Positions 1 through 10,342 of a stretch of 64,000 nt of DNA are shown here, one piece after another. The stretch lies in contig OX411543.1 of NCBI GenBank assembly GCA_948146395.1, positions 26,056,026 through 26,120,025 on the forward strand. Direction: 5' to 3'. Source of the DNA: Fragum whitleyi (lineage: Eukaryota > Mollusca > Bivalvia > Cardiida > Cardiidae). Made by a program: the position numbers and the translations under genes. How positions within the stretch are numbered: position 1 is the stretch's first letter; each line of letters begins with the position of its first letter. A model generated the notes under the pieces. The model was not told where the DNA came from. It did not search any database and was given only the letters and a program-made list of their open reading frames with translations.

Positions 1-299
1 TTAGAGTGCAGTCAACTCAACTCTTTCTACCCCACTCTGAATGTCAGGAGGTCAGAACACCATTTTACACTCTGTGCAGATTCACCCTTTGTTCAACTAA
101 ACTCACCAATTCTGAGAGGGTATTCTCAGGCTACTTATTTCAACTAATGTTTCTATACATTTGAATTTCAATGAAGGTTTTGTTCCTTCTAATCTATAAT
201 CATTACACCAATTCAATTTAACAAGTCTAGAAAAATTCATCATTGAGATGATACCAAAAGGGTGATCAAATATTCACTTTATATGTTTTATACCCTCTG
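1..299. other. no recognisable feature
   Basis: AT-rich DNA in the DENND4 intron that follows exon 6. I see no ORF, repeat end or exon-like block. Confidence 0.5.
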
Positions 300-739
300 C
301 CAAGATTCTGAGAAAATGATTTTTAAAGTTTTCACTATATAACATATAGAGAAATGACCTCCGCCCATAAAAGACATATTTTTCATCTGATCACAATGAT
401 TTTTTGTAGGCTGATAGAGGGCCACTCAAGGATAATTTGTGTTAAGTTTGGTTTATATCCATCAATTAGTTTCTGAGAAAAGCCACATATTACCATATAT
501 GGAAATTAGCCACGCCCACTACAGCCATGATTTTCAACCGATTAAAAATCTTTGAAGGAATCTGATAGAGGGTCACCCAAGGAACATTCCTGTGAAATTT
601 GATTGGAATCCATCCAGTACTTTATGAGGAGAAGATTTTTAAAGTAAAAGTTTACGAACGGACGGACACACGCAAGGACACACGCACGACGGACACCCCG
701 CCATGACAATAGCCCGCTGGCCTTTCGGCCAGTGGAGCT
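300..739 (-). mobile_element. tandem-array element, AGC(C/T)CCACTGGC family
   Basis: Reverse-oriented relative of 58110-58786. The 5' hairpin is at the right end (AGCTCCACTGGCCGAAAGGC on the minus strand) followed by a T-run outside, then GTCCGT-rich DNA. The left part holds two degenerate units (GATAGAGGG(C/T)CAC(T/C)CAAGG, near 412 and 562). Left limit approximate. Confidence 0.6.
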
Positions 740-820
740 AAAAATCAGCAATTATTATACGAGACAACATCAACATGAATGTACCCATCAAAATACACTC
801 TTTTGTAACAACATTCAAAT

Positions 821-1050
821 GGGCCTATGCATGACATTTCCAACAATTTCAAATGTGCACCAAGCTAAGACTTTGGCCAGCCTGTGCATCTGCACAGTCT
901 GACCAGGGTCTTCACTTTGGGCATTGTAGAAAGATAAGGTCCAAATTGACTTTAGAAAGTCTAGCAAACTTCTAATTAAACACCGTGCCGTTGGTTGAAC
1001 TTGGCCCTTCATGCACATGTCAAATTGTTGAAAATGTCATGCACAGGCTC
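821..1050. mobile_element. MITE with ~29-bp terminal inverted repeats
   Basis: GGGCCTATGCATGACATTT at the left and its near-complement at the right (28 of ~29 bp with a few mismatches). Centre holds a GTGCATCTGCAC hairpin. No clear target duplication. Lies in the DENND4 intron after exon 6. Confidence 0.65.
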
Positions 1051-1068
1051 AATAGTAGAGATACTGTC

Positions 1069-1154
1069 ATATCAATGGCTAAGTGCGAAACAGTTGTAAC
1101 TGCCCATATATTTATAGGCAGTTACAACTGTTTCACGCTTAGCCATTGATATGA
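1069..1154. repeat. near-perfect hairpin, ~38-bp arms
   Basis: CATATCAATGGCTAAG..GAAACAGTTGTAACTGCC is followed, after a short ATATATTTAT loop, by its reverse complement. Probably a minimal foldback MITE. Confidence 0.75.
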
Positions 1155-1356
1155 GAGATACCACTGTAAAAGACATTCAGATTCTGTATCCGCCCTGAAA
1201 AAGATAAGACATTTTTCCACAAATTGCAAACTTTACACACAGTCTCAAAAATGTTGTTAAATCTTTATTGAATCAATCCAAAAGTATATTTTCAAAGTCA
1301 TCAAGGCAAATAAATCTTTAACAAATTTCATAAATTAAATAAAGTCATACAGATAC

Positions 1357-1601
1357 CTTTCTATGGGTACAGCATGTGGGCCAGTGATTGAGATCCTATA
1401 TAAATAAGTCAGCAACTTTCGGAACGCATCAAAGAATGGCCACTGAGAGAGCAGACATATACACTTGTTGGAATGCACAGTTTTCATCATACGATATTGT
1501 TGACGAATGTGTTTGTTCTTCAAACCCAGGTGTCGCATTTGAAGGTCGGTCAATTCATCTTCTGGATACTCCTCATAAAATGTGATAGCTGCACCATAAA
1601 C
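1357..1601 (-). CDS. DENND4: DENND4 coding exon 6 (residues 262-343), last one in the window
   Basis: Acceptor CTCCATAG ends at 1602, donor GAAAG|GTATCTG at 1357/1356, phase 2. Encodes [13 protein letters not shown], then [20 protein letters not shown] and [11 protein letters not shown], uDENN hallmarks. The expected next exon is not in 1-1350, so the gene continues beyond the left edge. Confidence 0.93.
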
Positions 1602-4600
1602 CTATGGAGATATTACCAGCTACGTTATCAAAATTAATTTACATAAGTCTTGGTTTTCACTCTTAGATATTGATTTTACACCAGTCAAATCAACACCCAA
1701 TCTACATACAAAATAAACTATTCAAGATTGGCCAAAATTTAGTTACAAAACATTACATTAAATGTTGGTTAAATAATCATCTTTCACAATTTCTTTGGTC
1801 AGAAATTTGATTTCACTATATACAAACATAAATTTGCAATATCAGAGCTTACTTTGAGTAAGTTTACTGTGCATCTTTTATCACACGAAAAATGCCAAAG
1901 TACACTTTACTTTCCAAAAAAATTCTAAGATGCAGACTTTAAAATAGGCTGATACAACTGAAAAGGTAAGATTGGCTTTTAGAGTTGCACAACGTAAATG
2001 TCTGTTATTTCTATGGGTCACAGCAAAAAGATTCTAAGTACCTGTTGATAACAGGCTAACCACTCAATTTTCTCTTTTTTTTTTCCATCAATCTAATTTC
2101 TTTCTAACTAAAGGATAACACTATGAAGGGTCAGACTTTATATCCTTTGGGTTCCAAACTCCTTCTAGTTGTACCATGAGCACTAGAGAGATAGTCAATG
2201 GATTCTAACCACTGCTACCCACTTTTACAGCTGGGTGGAGTGAAGCTTGGTCTGTACAGTGCCCTACCCAAATACACAACCCACCTCCGTTTGGACAGAA
2301 GCCTGCAAACCATTCTATAAGAGTCAAGTACACTGACCACTCGCCCAACAAGCCAAAATTTACACAATGACTACATCAGTACCTTATTCCAGCCAATCCC
2401 TGTGAGGATAAAGGTTGAGAACACAGGGAATGGATGTTGAGCTTTAGCTGACCAACACTCTACAGTGGCTCCCATAGGTAAACAAAACATGGCCACTTCT
2501 TCTGGCAGGGGGAAATCTGTGTAGTCTTCCCTGGGGTATCTGTCCAAAATGGCTGAAAAACACAGTTATAGTGTTGAAAAAAAACTACTATCTAAACATT
2601 AATCACCCATGTTTTCATTAAACAAAGAAATTGGCCTTACGTTTCGAGACAGGTTAAATGACTTTTATAAGTAATTAATACTAATCCAATATTTCACTCA
2701 CTTAATTTAAGCCTGACTTAAATATTACCCCAGATGTCTATTACTGGTTGTTTTCTAATAGAAAATTCAGATTCATAATTATGCCTAAGTGTTATCAAGA
2801 TTTAGACAAAAATGAGATCCGTACACACTTATCTGAGCATTGTATCTCAATCTGTAATAGTCAAGGAAATTGTTTCTGATTAAAATTTGTATACAGGCAA
2901 ATAGCATGATAGACAACCAATAGTAAAACCAATGCCTGTAATGTTATCAATACCAGAGCAAGAACAATTCCTGTATATATAACACACAATGGTTTAGACA
3001 TCTTAAGACAAGTTTACACAACTTCAGCCCTGATTTGCTAGGTTGTATTGAAGCTATAGATAGAGGGAGGTATTTTGGTATTCATATTCAATAATTTCAC
3101 AAATCCCTGCTCAAACCCTGTTTTGTGGGTACTCATTTGAATCTTCTGCTCAAGACGATTCAAATGGGTATCCTCGGTATAGGGTTTCATGTGAAAATAA
3201 TGATTTTAGACTAGAACTATCCCCCTCTTATCCGTACCTCTGTAATGTATAACTTACCAGGTTTGTAGGCTAGAATGTCTGTCTTAGTCATGGCCTTCTT
3301 GTAACATAGATATACATCAGACCCAACCTGAAAGTAGCAAACAAGTCACAAATAAAAGAAATTTCTAAAATTGTAACACAATCCAGCTAAAACTGGCTAT
3401 AGCTCATAATATGGAACTTCAGGTTAAGCCAAGATTTGTTTGTAGTGTAAAGCATGAATGCCCCCCGAAACAGCAATTTTTTACTGAATTTGACTTTGAC
3501 AGAATATTTTGACCAACAGATGCGTATTATTGATGCGTATGATCATGCTAAATATGAATAATGTATCTTAAATAGGCTGGAAGTAATTGTTTAGTTTTGG
3601 TTAAGTTTTGCAGACAGATAGACAGACAGTCAGACAGAAATACAGCGTTAAAACAATATGCCTACAATCTTTCAATGCAGGGACATTAACATGGATTTGT
3701 TCAATAGCATTTTCCTAATTCATTGTTACTTTCTAAGTTTCATTTTTCAATTTATTTTCATTTGTTTTGCAGCCTGTGAGCCAATGTTATTTAGGTTAAA
3801 GGATGGTCTTGTTACCCCTTGTTCATATTGCACCTTATATTTGCCCTACTGCGGACATTGTAAGGAATTAAATGTACCCCTGTACTTTGAATCCTTCATT
3901 ACTCTTTCTGAGGACTGACAGAAGTCATTTTGACATGCAATAACCTAATGAACAGAAGTGTATATGCTTATCTGTTGTTTGGTAATGTAGTGTTTGAAAC
4001 TATAGCACAAAACATAATTAGTGGACAATCCTTTGAACCGTCTCAATGAGAAAATTGAAACGAGTAACACAACGTAGGTCTTCATTTAGAAATAAAGATT
4101 TTATACTAAATTTAGCCCTCTAAGCAAGACCTCTGACAAATAAGAATGATTTTAAGGTAGTGGACCCGTAATAGTTCCGCAAAGTTTAAGGAGTAATGAA
4201 CTTAAACAGAGTTAACCGAGGTTTCCTTATGATTTTCATTAGGAAACCTTGGTTAACATTGTGAAAGAACATGTGGTCCAAAAGTTACTGAACTATTACA
4301 GTTCCACTACCTTAAATAAAACATTCTAAATGACCTTTTTACCAGCAAGATAAATTCCAATTATTTTAAAGTTACAAAACCCAAGATGGCCAGATATTAT
4401 TTCAATATGTACCTACCAAGCCTTTATTAAGGTTTTTCAAAATCTGGTTGTATGAATGTGGAGGACTTTCACCCTGAAAGTAAAAACAAGGCCATATACA
4501 TTGTGACATATTGAAGAAAACAACTGGACAAAAAGTAAGACACGAGGAGAAAATGTTTGCAAAAAGCATTTTTCTCCTCTTGACAAAATGAATTTTAACA

Positions 4601-7600
4601 CATCTGGACATAAATCACTAATCTGCTTTAGAAAGATTTAACCATACACATCTTTATTTTTTTCTGTCGAAATCTGGTATTATAGAAACTACTTAAATCT
4701 GCAAAATTTTGTCTTCATGGAACCATGCATAACAAGATGTGTTTGTGAAACATGAATGCCCCCATAATAGCATTTTTTTTTTCAAAGTTTGACCTTGACA
4801 GATGACCTTGACCTTGTCATATGACCTTGACTTTGGTACCAGTGGATGCGGATCATTGAGATCTATCATGATGCCAAATATTAGCCTTGTCTCTTGAATA
4901 GGCTTGAAGATATTGGCAATTTTAATTGAGATCTATCATCATGCCAAATATTAGCCTTGTCTCTTGAATAGGCTTGAAGATAATGGTAATGTTAAGTTTT
5001 TTGGTTAACTTTTGCAGACAGACAGACAGACAGACGGACAGATGGACGGACGGACTGACAGATGGACAGACGGACAACGGTAAAACAATATGCCCCCAAT
5101 GTATCGATGCAGGGGCATAAAAATTATACTTAAGATTTGTAAGTAATATCCATTGGTATTTATGTTTTTTCTATAACATACTTCAATCAAATTTACGTTA
5201 TTTAAGTTGTTTCATTTTTTTATTTGTCCAATTTTTTAAAGTCTGGTAATGGATTTTTGACTTAATCTACAAACCTTATTTTCCAATATAACACATAAAT
5301 CGACCACAGCTAGCTTGTCACTGGCAGCGTTCTCTGCCGCCCGTCTGTATGTAATGTAGATTCTACCACTATTACTGTTGTTCACATTTGCAGGACTTCC
5401 AAAGTATGTTGTGTGGACAATCTCACAGCCGGGCATCAGCCTTTCTTTGCCCTCATACAGAATTCTGTCAATGAAATTAACATTGTTTGTGTGCATACAT
5501 AGGTAGACATATTGGCATGATAATAATCCACTGACCAAAAAGACTAGTAAAGCTTAGAAACATGAAATATTTCAGCTTTTAATTTCAATTCCTTCTTGTA
5601 TATTTAGTTGCTGGCGAAAAAGTTTCAACCATTTTAGGTCTTTATTTTCAGGTCTATGGCTTAAAATCCTTTATTTTCACAGGTTGATAATATAAATCTG
5701 ACAGAAATCTTTCAGTATCAAACAAGAGCTGTCAGAGGACAGCGAAGCTCGACTATTCCTAGTGCTGGATAGTAACAGCAAATCAATATCGACATTGGAA
5801 ATTCAGTAGAATTTAAGTCAAGAGAAAAGAATCTTTGTCTAGAGGCTGATATTATGGTCACAGAAGCATGTGCAAAGTTTCAAAGAAATAGGTTTAGTAG
5901 GAGAAGAGATACAACTAACATAAAACAGTTGCACATAAAAACATAACCAAGATTTTTAAGGCCGAAAAAGGGTTAAAATTCCACTAAATTAAATATCAGA
6001 GTAATGATTTTTTTTTTCTGTGGGCTAATATTATGGTCAAAGAAGCATGTGTAAAGTTTCAAAGCAACAGCTTTAGTAGATATAGATGTACATCAGTTGC
6101 ACGTAAAAGCTTAACCAAGATTTCTAAGTCAGAAAAGGGTTAAAAATCCACTAAATTCAATACCAGAGAATTTAATCTTTGTCAAGAGGCTGTTATTATG
6201 ATCACAGAAGCATGTGAAAAGTTTCCAAACAATAGCTTTACTAGAATTAGAGATATAACTGATGTACAACATTTGCATGTAAAAACTTAACCAAGAATTT
6301 CTAAGTCTGAAAAAGGTTAAAATTCTATGAAATTCAATATCAGAGTAATAAATCTTTGTAAAGAGGCTGATATCATGGTAACAGAAGCATGTGTAGAGTT
6401 TCCATGCAAAAGGCTAGGTAGAAATAGAGCTATAACTGATATACAACATTTGCATGTAAAAACTTAACCAAGAATTTCTGAGTCTGAAAAAGGTTAAAAT
6501 TCTATGAAATTCAATAGGAGAGTAATTAATCTTTGCTTAGAAGCTGAAATCATGGTAACAGAAGTATGTGTGAAGTTTCCAAGCAAAAGCCTAGGTAGAA
6601 ATAGAGCTATAACTGATATACAACATTTGCACGTAAAAACTTAACCAGGAATATCTAAGTCCGAAAAGGGTTAAAATTCCATTAAATTCAATATCAGAGT
6701 ATTGAATCTTATTCTAGAGGTTGATATTATGGTCACAGAAGCATGTGCAAAGTTTCAAAGCAATAGCTTTACTAGAATTAGAGATATTACTGATATACAA
6801 CATTTTCACGTAAAAACTTAACCAAGAAATTTCTACCTCCGAAAAGGGTTAAAATTCCACTCAATTCAATACCAGAGTAATGAACCTTTGTCAAGAGGCT
6901 GATATTATGGTCACAGAAGCATGTGTTAAGTTTCAAAGCAATAGCTTTTATAGAAACAGAAATATTACAGATAAAAAACATTTGCATGTAAAAACTTAAC
7001 CAAGATTTCTAAGTCCGAAAAGGGTTAAAATTCCACTAAATTCAGTATCAGGGTATTGAATCTTTGCCTAGAGGCTGATATTATGGTCACAGAAGCATGT
7101 GTAAAGTTTCAAAGCAATAGCTTTAATAGAAACAGAGATTTTAAACACCTGCACATAAAAACTTAACCAAAGCATTACGCCCACGCCGACGCCCGGGTGA
7201 CTGGAATAGCCCCCCTATTCTTCGAATAGTCGAGCTAAAAAAGGATATTCATAGATACTCTTTTGCAGATTATACAAATTCCTCATGATTCTATACTGAC
7301 TCATACAAGATAAAGATAAATCATGAATTTTGTTTGAAATGTTTGTTTTTTTCAAAATTTGATACCTTGCCCAAGACTGAAATAAAGTCAAAAGCCTAGC
7401 CCGTAATGAGTCACATACAGATTAAAAGGAGGTCTAGAGCTGCAGTAAAATGGAGTGATTTTGTTTTCAAAGGGTAATTTTTTATTATTTATCACCAAAA
7501 CCCTATGTTGTGAGGTCTCATTTGAATTGTCTTATGAAGACAATTCAAATGAGTACTCACAACATAGGATTTAGACGAGAAATAACAGGTTTTGATTGTT

Positions 7601-8805
7601 ATTACTCCCTTGCATCTGGAGCCCTGTGGTACTTCATTATCTGCAGTTATCAATTATCTACATCAACAGAGATTGCACATATAAAGCCTCTGATACAGTG
7701 GCAATTGTTATCATCACAACTTCAGAATAAGACAATAATTTCAACTTCTGCTGATTAGATAATCTTAGTCATTTTACTTATTTTATTTCCCAGTCATTTA
7801 TCGAGGATATATTTGAAAAGCAGTCTTAAGTTGTTCTATCCCTTTCACTAAATACCTCCTTACACTCATACAAATTTCATCTTTTAAGAAATAAAAACAT
7901 TAATTTATTATCAACAGGTTCAAAATTTTATCATCTAGTAGCAGACTTCTTCTTTTGAACTGATAAAACAGATTTTTTATTTAGTTATGATATTTTTTTT
8001 TAATATGCATATATTTACTGGAAATATTTCTTTAATCCTAATGAGTACCCATAAAATATGGTTTGAAATTGGATTAGAAATGTGAGAGAAATTGATGGTT
8101 GTCACATTCTCTACATGAAGTTTTGCCTTTGCTGTATTTCTACCCTTAAGAGAAAATCGGATGCCTTCCTAATACAAGCCTTCCCTTTGTTTGTTCTAAA
8201 TCATATCACATTTATAATGGAACAGATACTCTCTTCTTCTCTTAACCCTTGTCATGCTGAATAAATTTTGGATAAAATTTTTAATCAAAATCAAAGGGCA
8301 AAAAGCACTGAAAGTACCAGCAATAGGTCAAATTTTATTGAAAAACTAAATCAATTGACAATTCTGGTTTAATAGTGAGAAACAAGTGGTGTAGACTTAC
8401 ATCAGACTGCACATATGTGCAGACTGATGTTTGTCTATAGCTCCTGCTAAAGCAGGAATATACCGGGTTCAGCATGACAAGGGTTAAATAGAATATAATT
8501 AAGTCATACCCAACGTCTGTGAGAGGTGGCTTATCCCTACTCCGTCTGTAACAAATATACATCTCTGCACATCGGATACTTCCATGATTGAGATCAGCAG
8601 AAAAATCATGTGGTGTTTTCTCCAGACACTCATACCCCCTCGGTACCTTCTCCCCAGCACTTTTATTGATAATAGTAATGTCAGTGATGGGGTCCTGCTT
8701 GTATGTTGATTTAATGGCAGCCTCATTGGAGAACTCTTCCAATGGCAGAGGATTTGGTGGTAGTCCTGCAACTACAAAGTAGTGCGCTACCCGTCTGTCA
8801 TCCAT
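1357..8805 (-). CDS. DENND4: DENND4/Crag-like Rab guanine-nucleotide exchange factor, N-terminal part (6 exons, 3' end outside window)
   Basis: Coding exons in order on the minus strand: 8805-8510, 5464-5275, 4473-4417, 3327-3258, 2552-2383, 1601-1357. All internal borders are AG/GT and the phases (2,0,0,1,0,2) join cleanly, giving 342 codons plus 2 bases. The product opens [19 protein letters not shown]. Residues ~8-195 form the MABP domain (motifs [24 protein letters not shown]). From ~205 the uDENN domain begins ([43 protein letters not shown]). In known families DENND4 proteins (Drosophila Crag) activate Rab10 (and Rab11 in flies) on membranes, with cDENN, dDENN and PPR-like parts further on. 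I assigned it by recalled similarity to human DENND4A/C; the A/B/C split is vertebrate, so the symbol is family level. Introns are 0.78-3.0 kb and repeat-laden. The ATG is the first in its exon and the N-terminus aligns with the family. Confidence 0.93.
2383..2552 (-). CDS. DENND4: DENND4 coding exon 5 (residues 205-261)
   Basis: Acceptor TTTTTCAG ends at 2553, donor AAG|GTACTGATG at 2383/2382. Encodes [19 protein letters not shown], then [10 protein letters not shown] and [16 protein letters not shown]: linker and start of uDENN. Confidence 0.93.
3113..3187. repeat. hairpin MITE, AAACCCTGT..GGGTACTCATTTGAAT family (copy 1)
   Basis: Inverted halves AAACCCTG.TTTGTGGGTACTCATTTGAAT and ATTCAAATGGGTA..AGGGTTT. 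Related copies at 7498-7573 and 12291-12354. Confidence 0.65.
3258..3327 (-). CDS. DENND4: DENND4 coding exon 4 (residues 182-205)
   Basis: Acceptor TTTCAG ends at 3328, donor CCTG|GTAAGTT at 3258/3257. Encodes [18 protein letters not shown] and on to AYKP, the last MABP strands; ends in phase 1. Confidence 0.92.
3431..3688 (-). mobile_element. short element, ATGCCCC..CATCTTGTT family, degenerate copy
   Basis: Same family as 4732-5118 and 44195-44481, minus orientation. The 3' end reads AAGATTTGTTTGTAGTG on the plus strand, the 5' end CAGGGACATTA near 3688; GACAGACAGAC microsatellite inside. No coding content; open frames across its right edge are incidental. Confidence 0.6.
4156..4311. mobile_element. 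TTAA-flanked MITE, GGTAGTGGACCC family (copy 1)
   Basis: TTAA at 4152-4155 and 4312-4315 bracket GGTAGTGGACCCGTAATAGTT ... AACTATTACAGTTCCACTACC. A central hairpin, GGTTTCCTTATG..CATTAGGAAACC, is also present. Second copy 63332-63501. TTAA duplication suggests piggyBac- or Kolobok-type mobilisation. Confidence 0.8.
4417..4473 (-). CDS. DENND4: DENND4 coding exon 3, 57-nt small exon (residues 163-181)
   Basis: Acceptor TTTCAG ends at 4474, donor TTG|GTAGGTA at 4417/4416. Encodes [19 protein letters not shown], 19 complete codons (phase 0 both sides). An alternative donor 4 nt further on (GTACAT) would break the frame with exon 4. Confidence 0.92.
4732..5118 (-). mobile_element. short element, ATGCCCC..CATCTTGTT family
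   Basis: Minus orientation. 5' end at 5118 (ATGCCCCTGCATCGATACAT); 3' end GTTTCACAAACACATCTTGT at 4732. Contains a duplicated ~65-bp block (GAGATCTATCAT.ATGCCAAATATTAGCC at ~4857 and ~4928) and a GACA/GGAC microsatellite at 5017-5080. Confidence 0.75.
5275..5464 (-). CDS. DENND4: DENND4 coding exon 2 (residues 99-162)
   Basis: Acceptor TTGACAG at 5471-5465, donor AAG|GTTTGTAG at 5275/5274. Completes the glycine codon split by intron 1, then reads [19 protein letters not shown] and [11 protein letters not shown], core strands of the MABP fold. Confidence 0.93.
5722..7236 (-). mobile_element. tandem-array element in DENND4 intron 1: eight ~177-bp units
   Basis: Outer 5' end at 7236 (minus strand AGCTCGACTATTCGAAGAAT), preceded by a T-run. 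Then GGGCGTCGGCGTGGGCGT, then units with AGGCTGATATTATGGTCACA starting near 7073, 6896, 6718, 6541, 6364, 6187, 6021 and 5843. The 3' end is the hairpin GCTGTCCTCTGACAGC followed by TCTTGTTT at 5722. The subterminal 3' part (5744-5757) carries an inverted copy of the 5' AGCTCGACTATTC end. Confidence 0.85.
7498..7573. repeat. hairpin MITE, AAACCCTATGTTGTG family (copy 2)
   Basis: Long hairpin; arms AAACCCTATGTTGTGAG.TCT and ACTCACAACATAGG.TTT, with ATTGTCTTATGAAGACAAT at the tip. DENND4 intron 1. Confidence 0.7.
8246..8483. mobile_element. 238-bp TTAA MITE, CCCTTGTCATGCTGAA family (copy 1)
   Basis: TTAA at 8242-8245 and 8484-8487; inverted ends CCCTTGTCATGCTGAA / TTCAGCATGACAAGGG; central hairpin CAGACTGCACATATGTGCAG. 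The CCC start plus TTAA duplication is the piggyBac signature. The right end is ~22 bp from the splice donor of DENND4 exon 1. Confidence 0.88.
8510..8805 (-). CDS. DENND4: DENND4 coding exon 1 (residues 1-99)
   Basis: Starts at ATG 8805-8803, ends GTTGG|GTATGACTT (donor GT at 8509-8508), phase 2. A splice acceptor (TTTTCCAG) ends at 8819 and leaves 13 nt of 5' UTR (8818-8806) before the ATG, so at least one noncoding exon must lie further right; I could not locate it. Encodes the start of the MABP domain, with [17 protein letters not shown] at its end. Confidence 0.93.
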
Positions 8806-8898
8806 GGCTAGCTAAATCCTGGAAAAGATCATTAAATACGAATATACAGGTTATAAACTAGTACTGTTATGTAGATACTCACTGTCAGAAAATGTACC

Positions 8899-8914
8899 TT
8901 AACCCTTGTCATGC
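8899..8914. mobile_element. truncated TTAA MITE end
   Basis: TTAACCCTTGTCATG, the left terminus of the 238-bp family, broken off where the tandem-array element 8919-9600 begins. Confidence 0.6.
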
Positions 8915-8918
8915 AAAA

Positions 8919-9600
8919 CAAGAGGACCAAAATGGTCCTAGATCGCTTACCTGAGTCTCTTTGACCCCTGGGATATCACATCAATCAAATAGGCAGATGT
9001 CACAAAGGAGATAATTTCTACACAAAATTAAGTTTCACAAAGTTTGGGCCAAAATTGTGGCCTCTACATTTAAAACAAGAAAATAATCATTAAGGCCCCT
9101 TTTCCTGTGATATGGCATGGATCTTTCCCATTTTCAATAGGAAACATCCTTGTGACTTGGCCAACATTCTGACCAAGTTTCATTAAGATGAGGCCATATT
9201 TGTGGCCTCTAGAGTGTTAACAAGAAAATTGTCATCAAAGCCCCTTTTGCCGTGGCATAGCATAGATCCTTCCCATTTTCATTAGGGTTCATCCTTGTGA
9301 CCTAGCCAACATTCTGACCAAGTTTCATAAAGATTTGGCCACATTTGTGGCCTCTGGTGCGTAGACAAGAAAATCGTCAATAAGGCCCCTTTTCCTGTGA
9401 TATGGCATAGATCATTCCCATTTTCATACGGGTTCAACCTTGTTACTTGGCCAACATTCTGACCAAGTTTCATGAAGATTGGGCCATATTTGTGGCCTCT
9501 AGAGTGTAAACAATTAAATTGTTGATGCCGAACGACAGATGACACATGACGCACATCGCACACTGCATTCTATGATCACAAAAGCTCACCTTGAGCATTG
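8919..9600 (-). mobile_element. tandem-array element, AGCTCACC family (minus)
   Basis: 3' end at the left: hairpin GGACCATTTTGGTCC then TCTTGTTTT (minus strand). Body of ~140-bp units (TGTGGCCTCTAGAGTGT; TTGGCCAACATTCTGACCAA; repeats near 9040, 9190, 9330, 9480). Right end degenerates at AAAGCTCACCTTGAGCATT, the damaged 5' hairpin. Confidence 0.75.
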
Positions 9601-10300
9601 TTACTCGAAAAGTGTTGAAAAAATTGGAAAATTTTTGGTTCACAGGTTATGTTTTCCCAGACAGCCAGATAGGTGGATTAACAAACAGACAGACAGGCCA
9701 AGGGTTAAACAATATACCATTGATTCAGGACTAAAATGCTTTATCATAACTGGTAAAATGAGGGATTTAAATAAACATATCTTTATATTTAGATTCACTA
9801 CTTTTTTATGCAATTATTAAAGCTTCCTGAAAACTTCAGTTAGAATTCTATGGCATTATCTTTTTTCTTAAAGTACATTGTATAGTGTAAACTGGGTGTA
9901 GTCTTAAATTTTTATCCATTCTGTCTATTATAAGATTTATCCTTTTTTTCCTTAAAATTGTAAAGGGTTTAAACATGATGTAAGAATTGAAGAGCACTTA
10001 CTTTCAGGAAGAATATATAAATATATATTATACATGTATATATACACAAGTTCTGGTAGATAGATTTGAAAGCTATATATTTTTCTGTAAGACATAAGTT
10101 AATAACAGTTGTCAGTTCCTATTGATTTCATGGTGGTGTAATTACAAGATGTAAAAGATCCCCAGTCTGCAATTATGGCAATCTCCCATCCTCTAATGTT
10201 TTATTAAGTCTTCAATCCTTTCTTTTTTTACTTAATTAGAAGGAATATTTTCATGTAATTTAATTTACGAAATACATGTAATTTTCAAAACTCTATTGCA
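9601..10300. other. no gene seen
   Basis: AT-rich. Contains a CAGACAGACAGG run (~9683) and an imperfect (AT)n tract at 10017-10055. Confidence 0.5.
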
Positions 10301-10305
10301 CAAAG

Positions 10306-10342
10306 TGAGTTGCTGAACTATTACAGTTCCGCTACCTTAAAG
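10306..10342. mobile_element. right-end fragment of GGTAGTGG TTAA MITE
   Basis: GAACTATTACAGTTCCGCTACC followed by TTAA matches the right terminus of 4156-4311; the left half is not recognisable. Confidence 0.55.

Noticed and set aside
1..1350. Next DENND4 exon within the left end
   Set aside because: I looked for the uDENN continuation on the minus strand and found only repeats; the exon must lie outside the window.
3658..3918. 86-codon frame with hydrophobic N-terminus
   Set aside because: Begins inside a repeat end and continues into intronic DNA on the strand opposite to DENND4; no further support.
5722..7236. CRISPR-like regular repeats
   Set aside because: Units are ~177 bp with no short repeat/unique spacer pattern, in an intron of a eukaryotic gene.
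8335..8509. Open frame extending from DENND4 exon 1 past the donor
   Set aside because: It reads through the GT donor into the intron and the TTAA MITE; the true exon stops at 8510.
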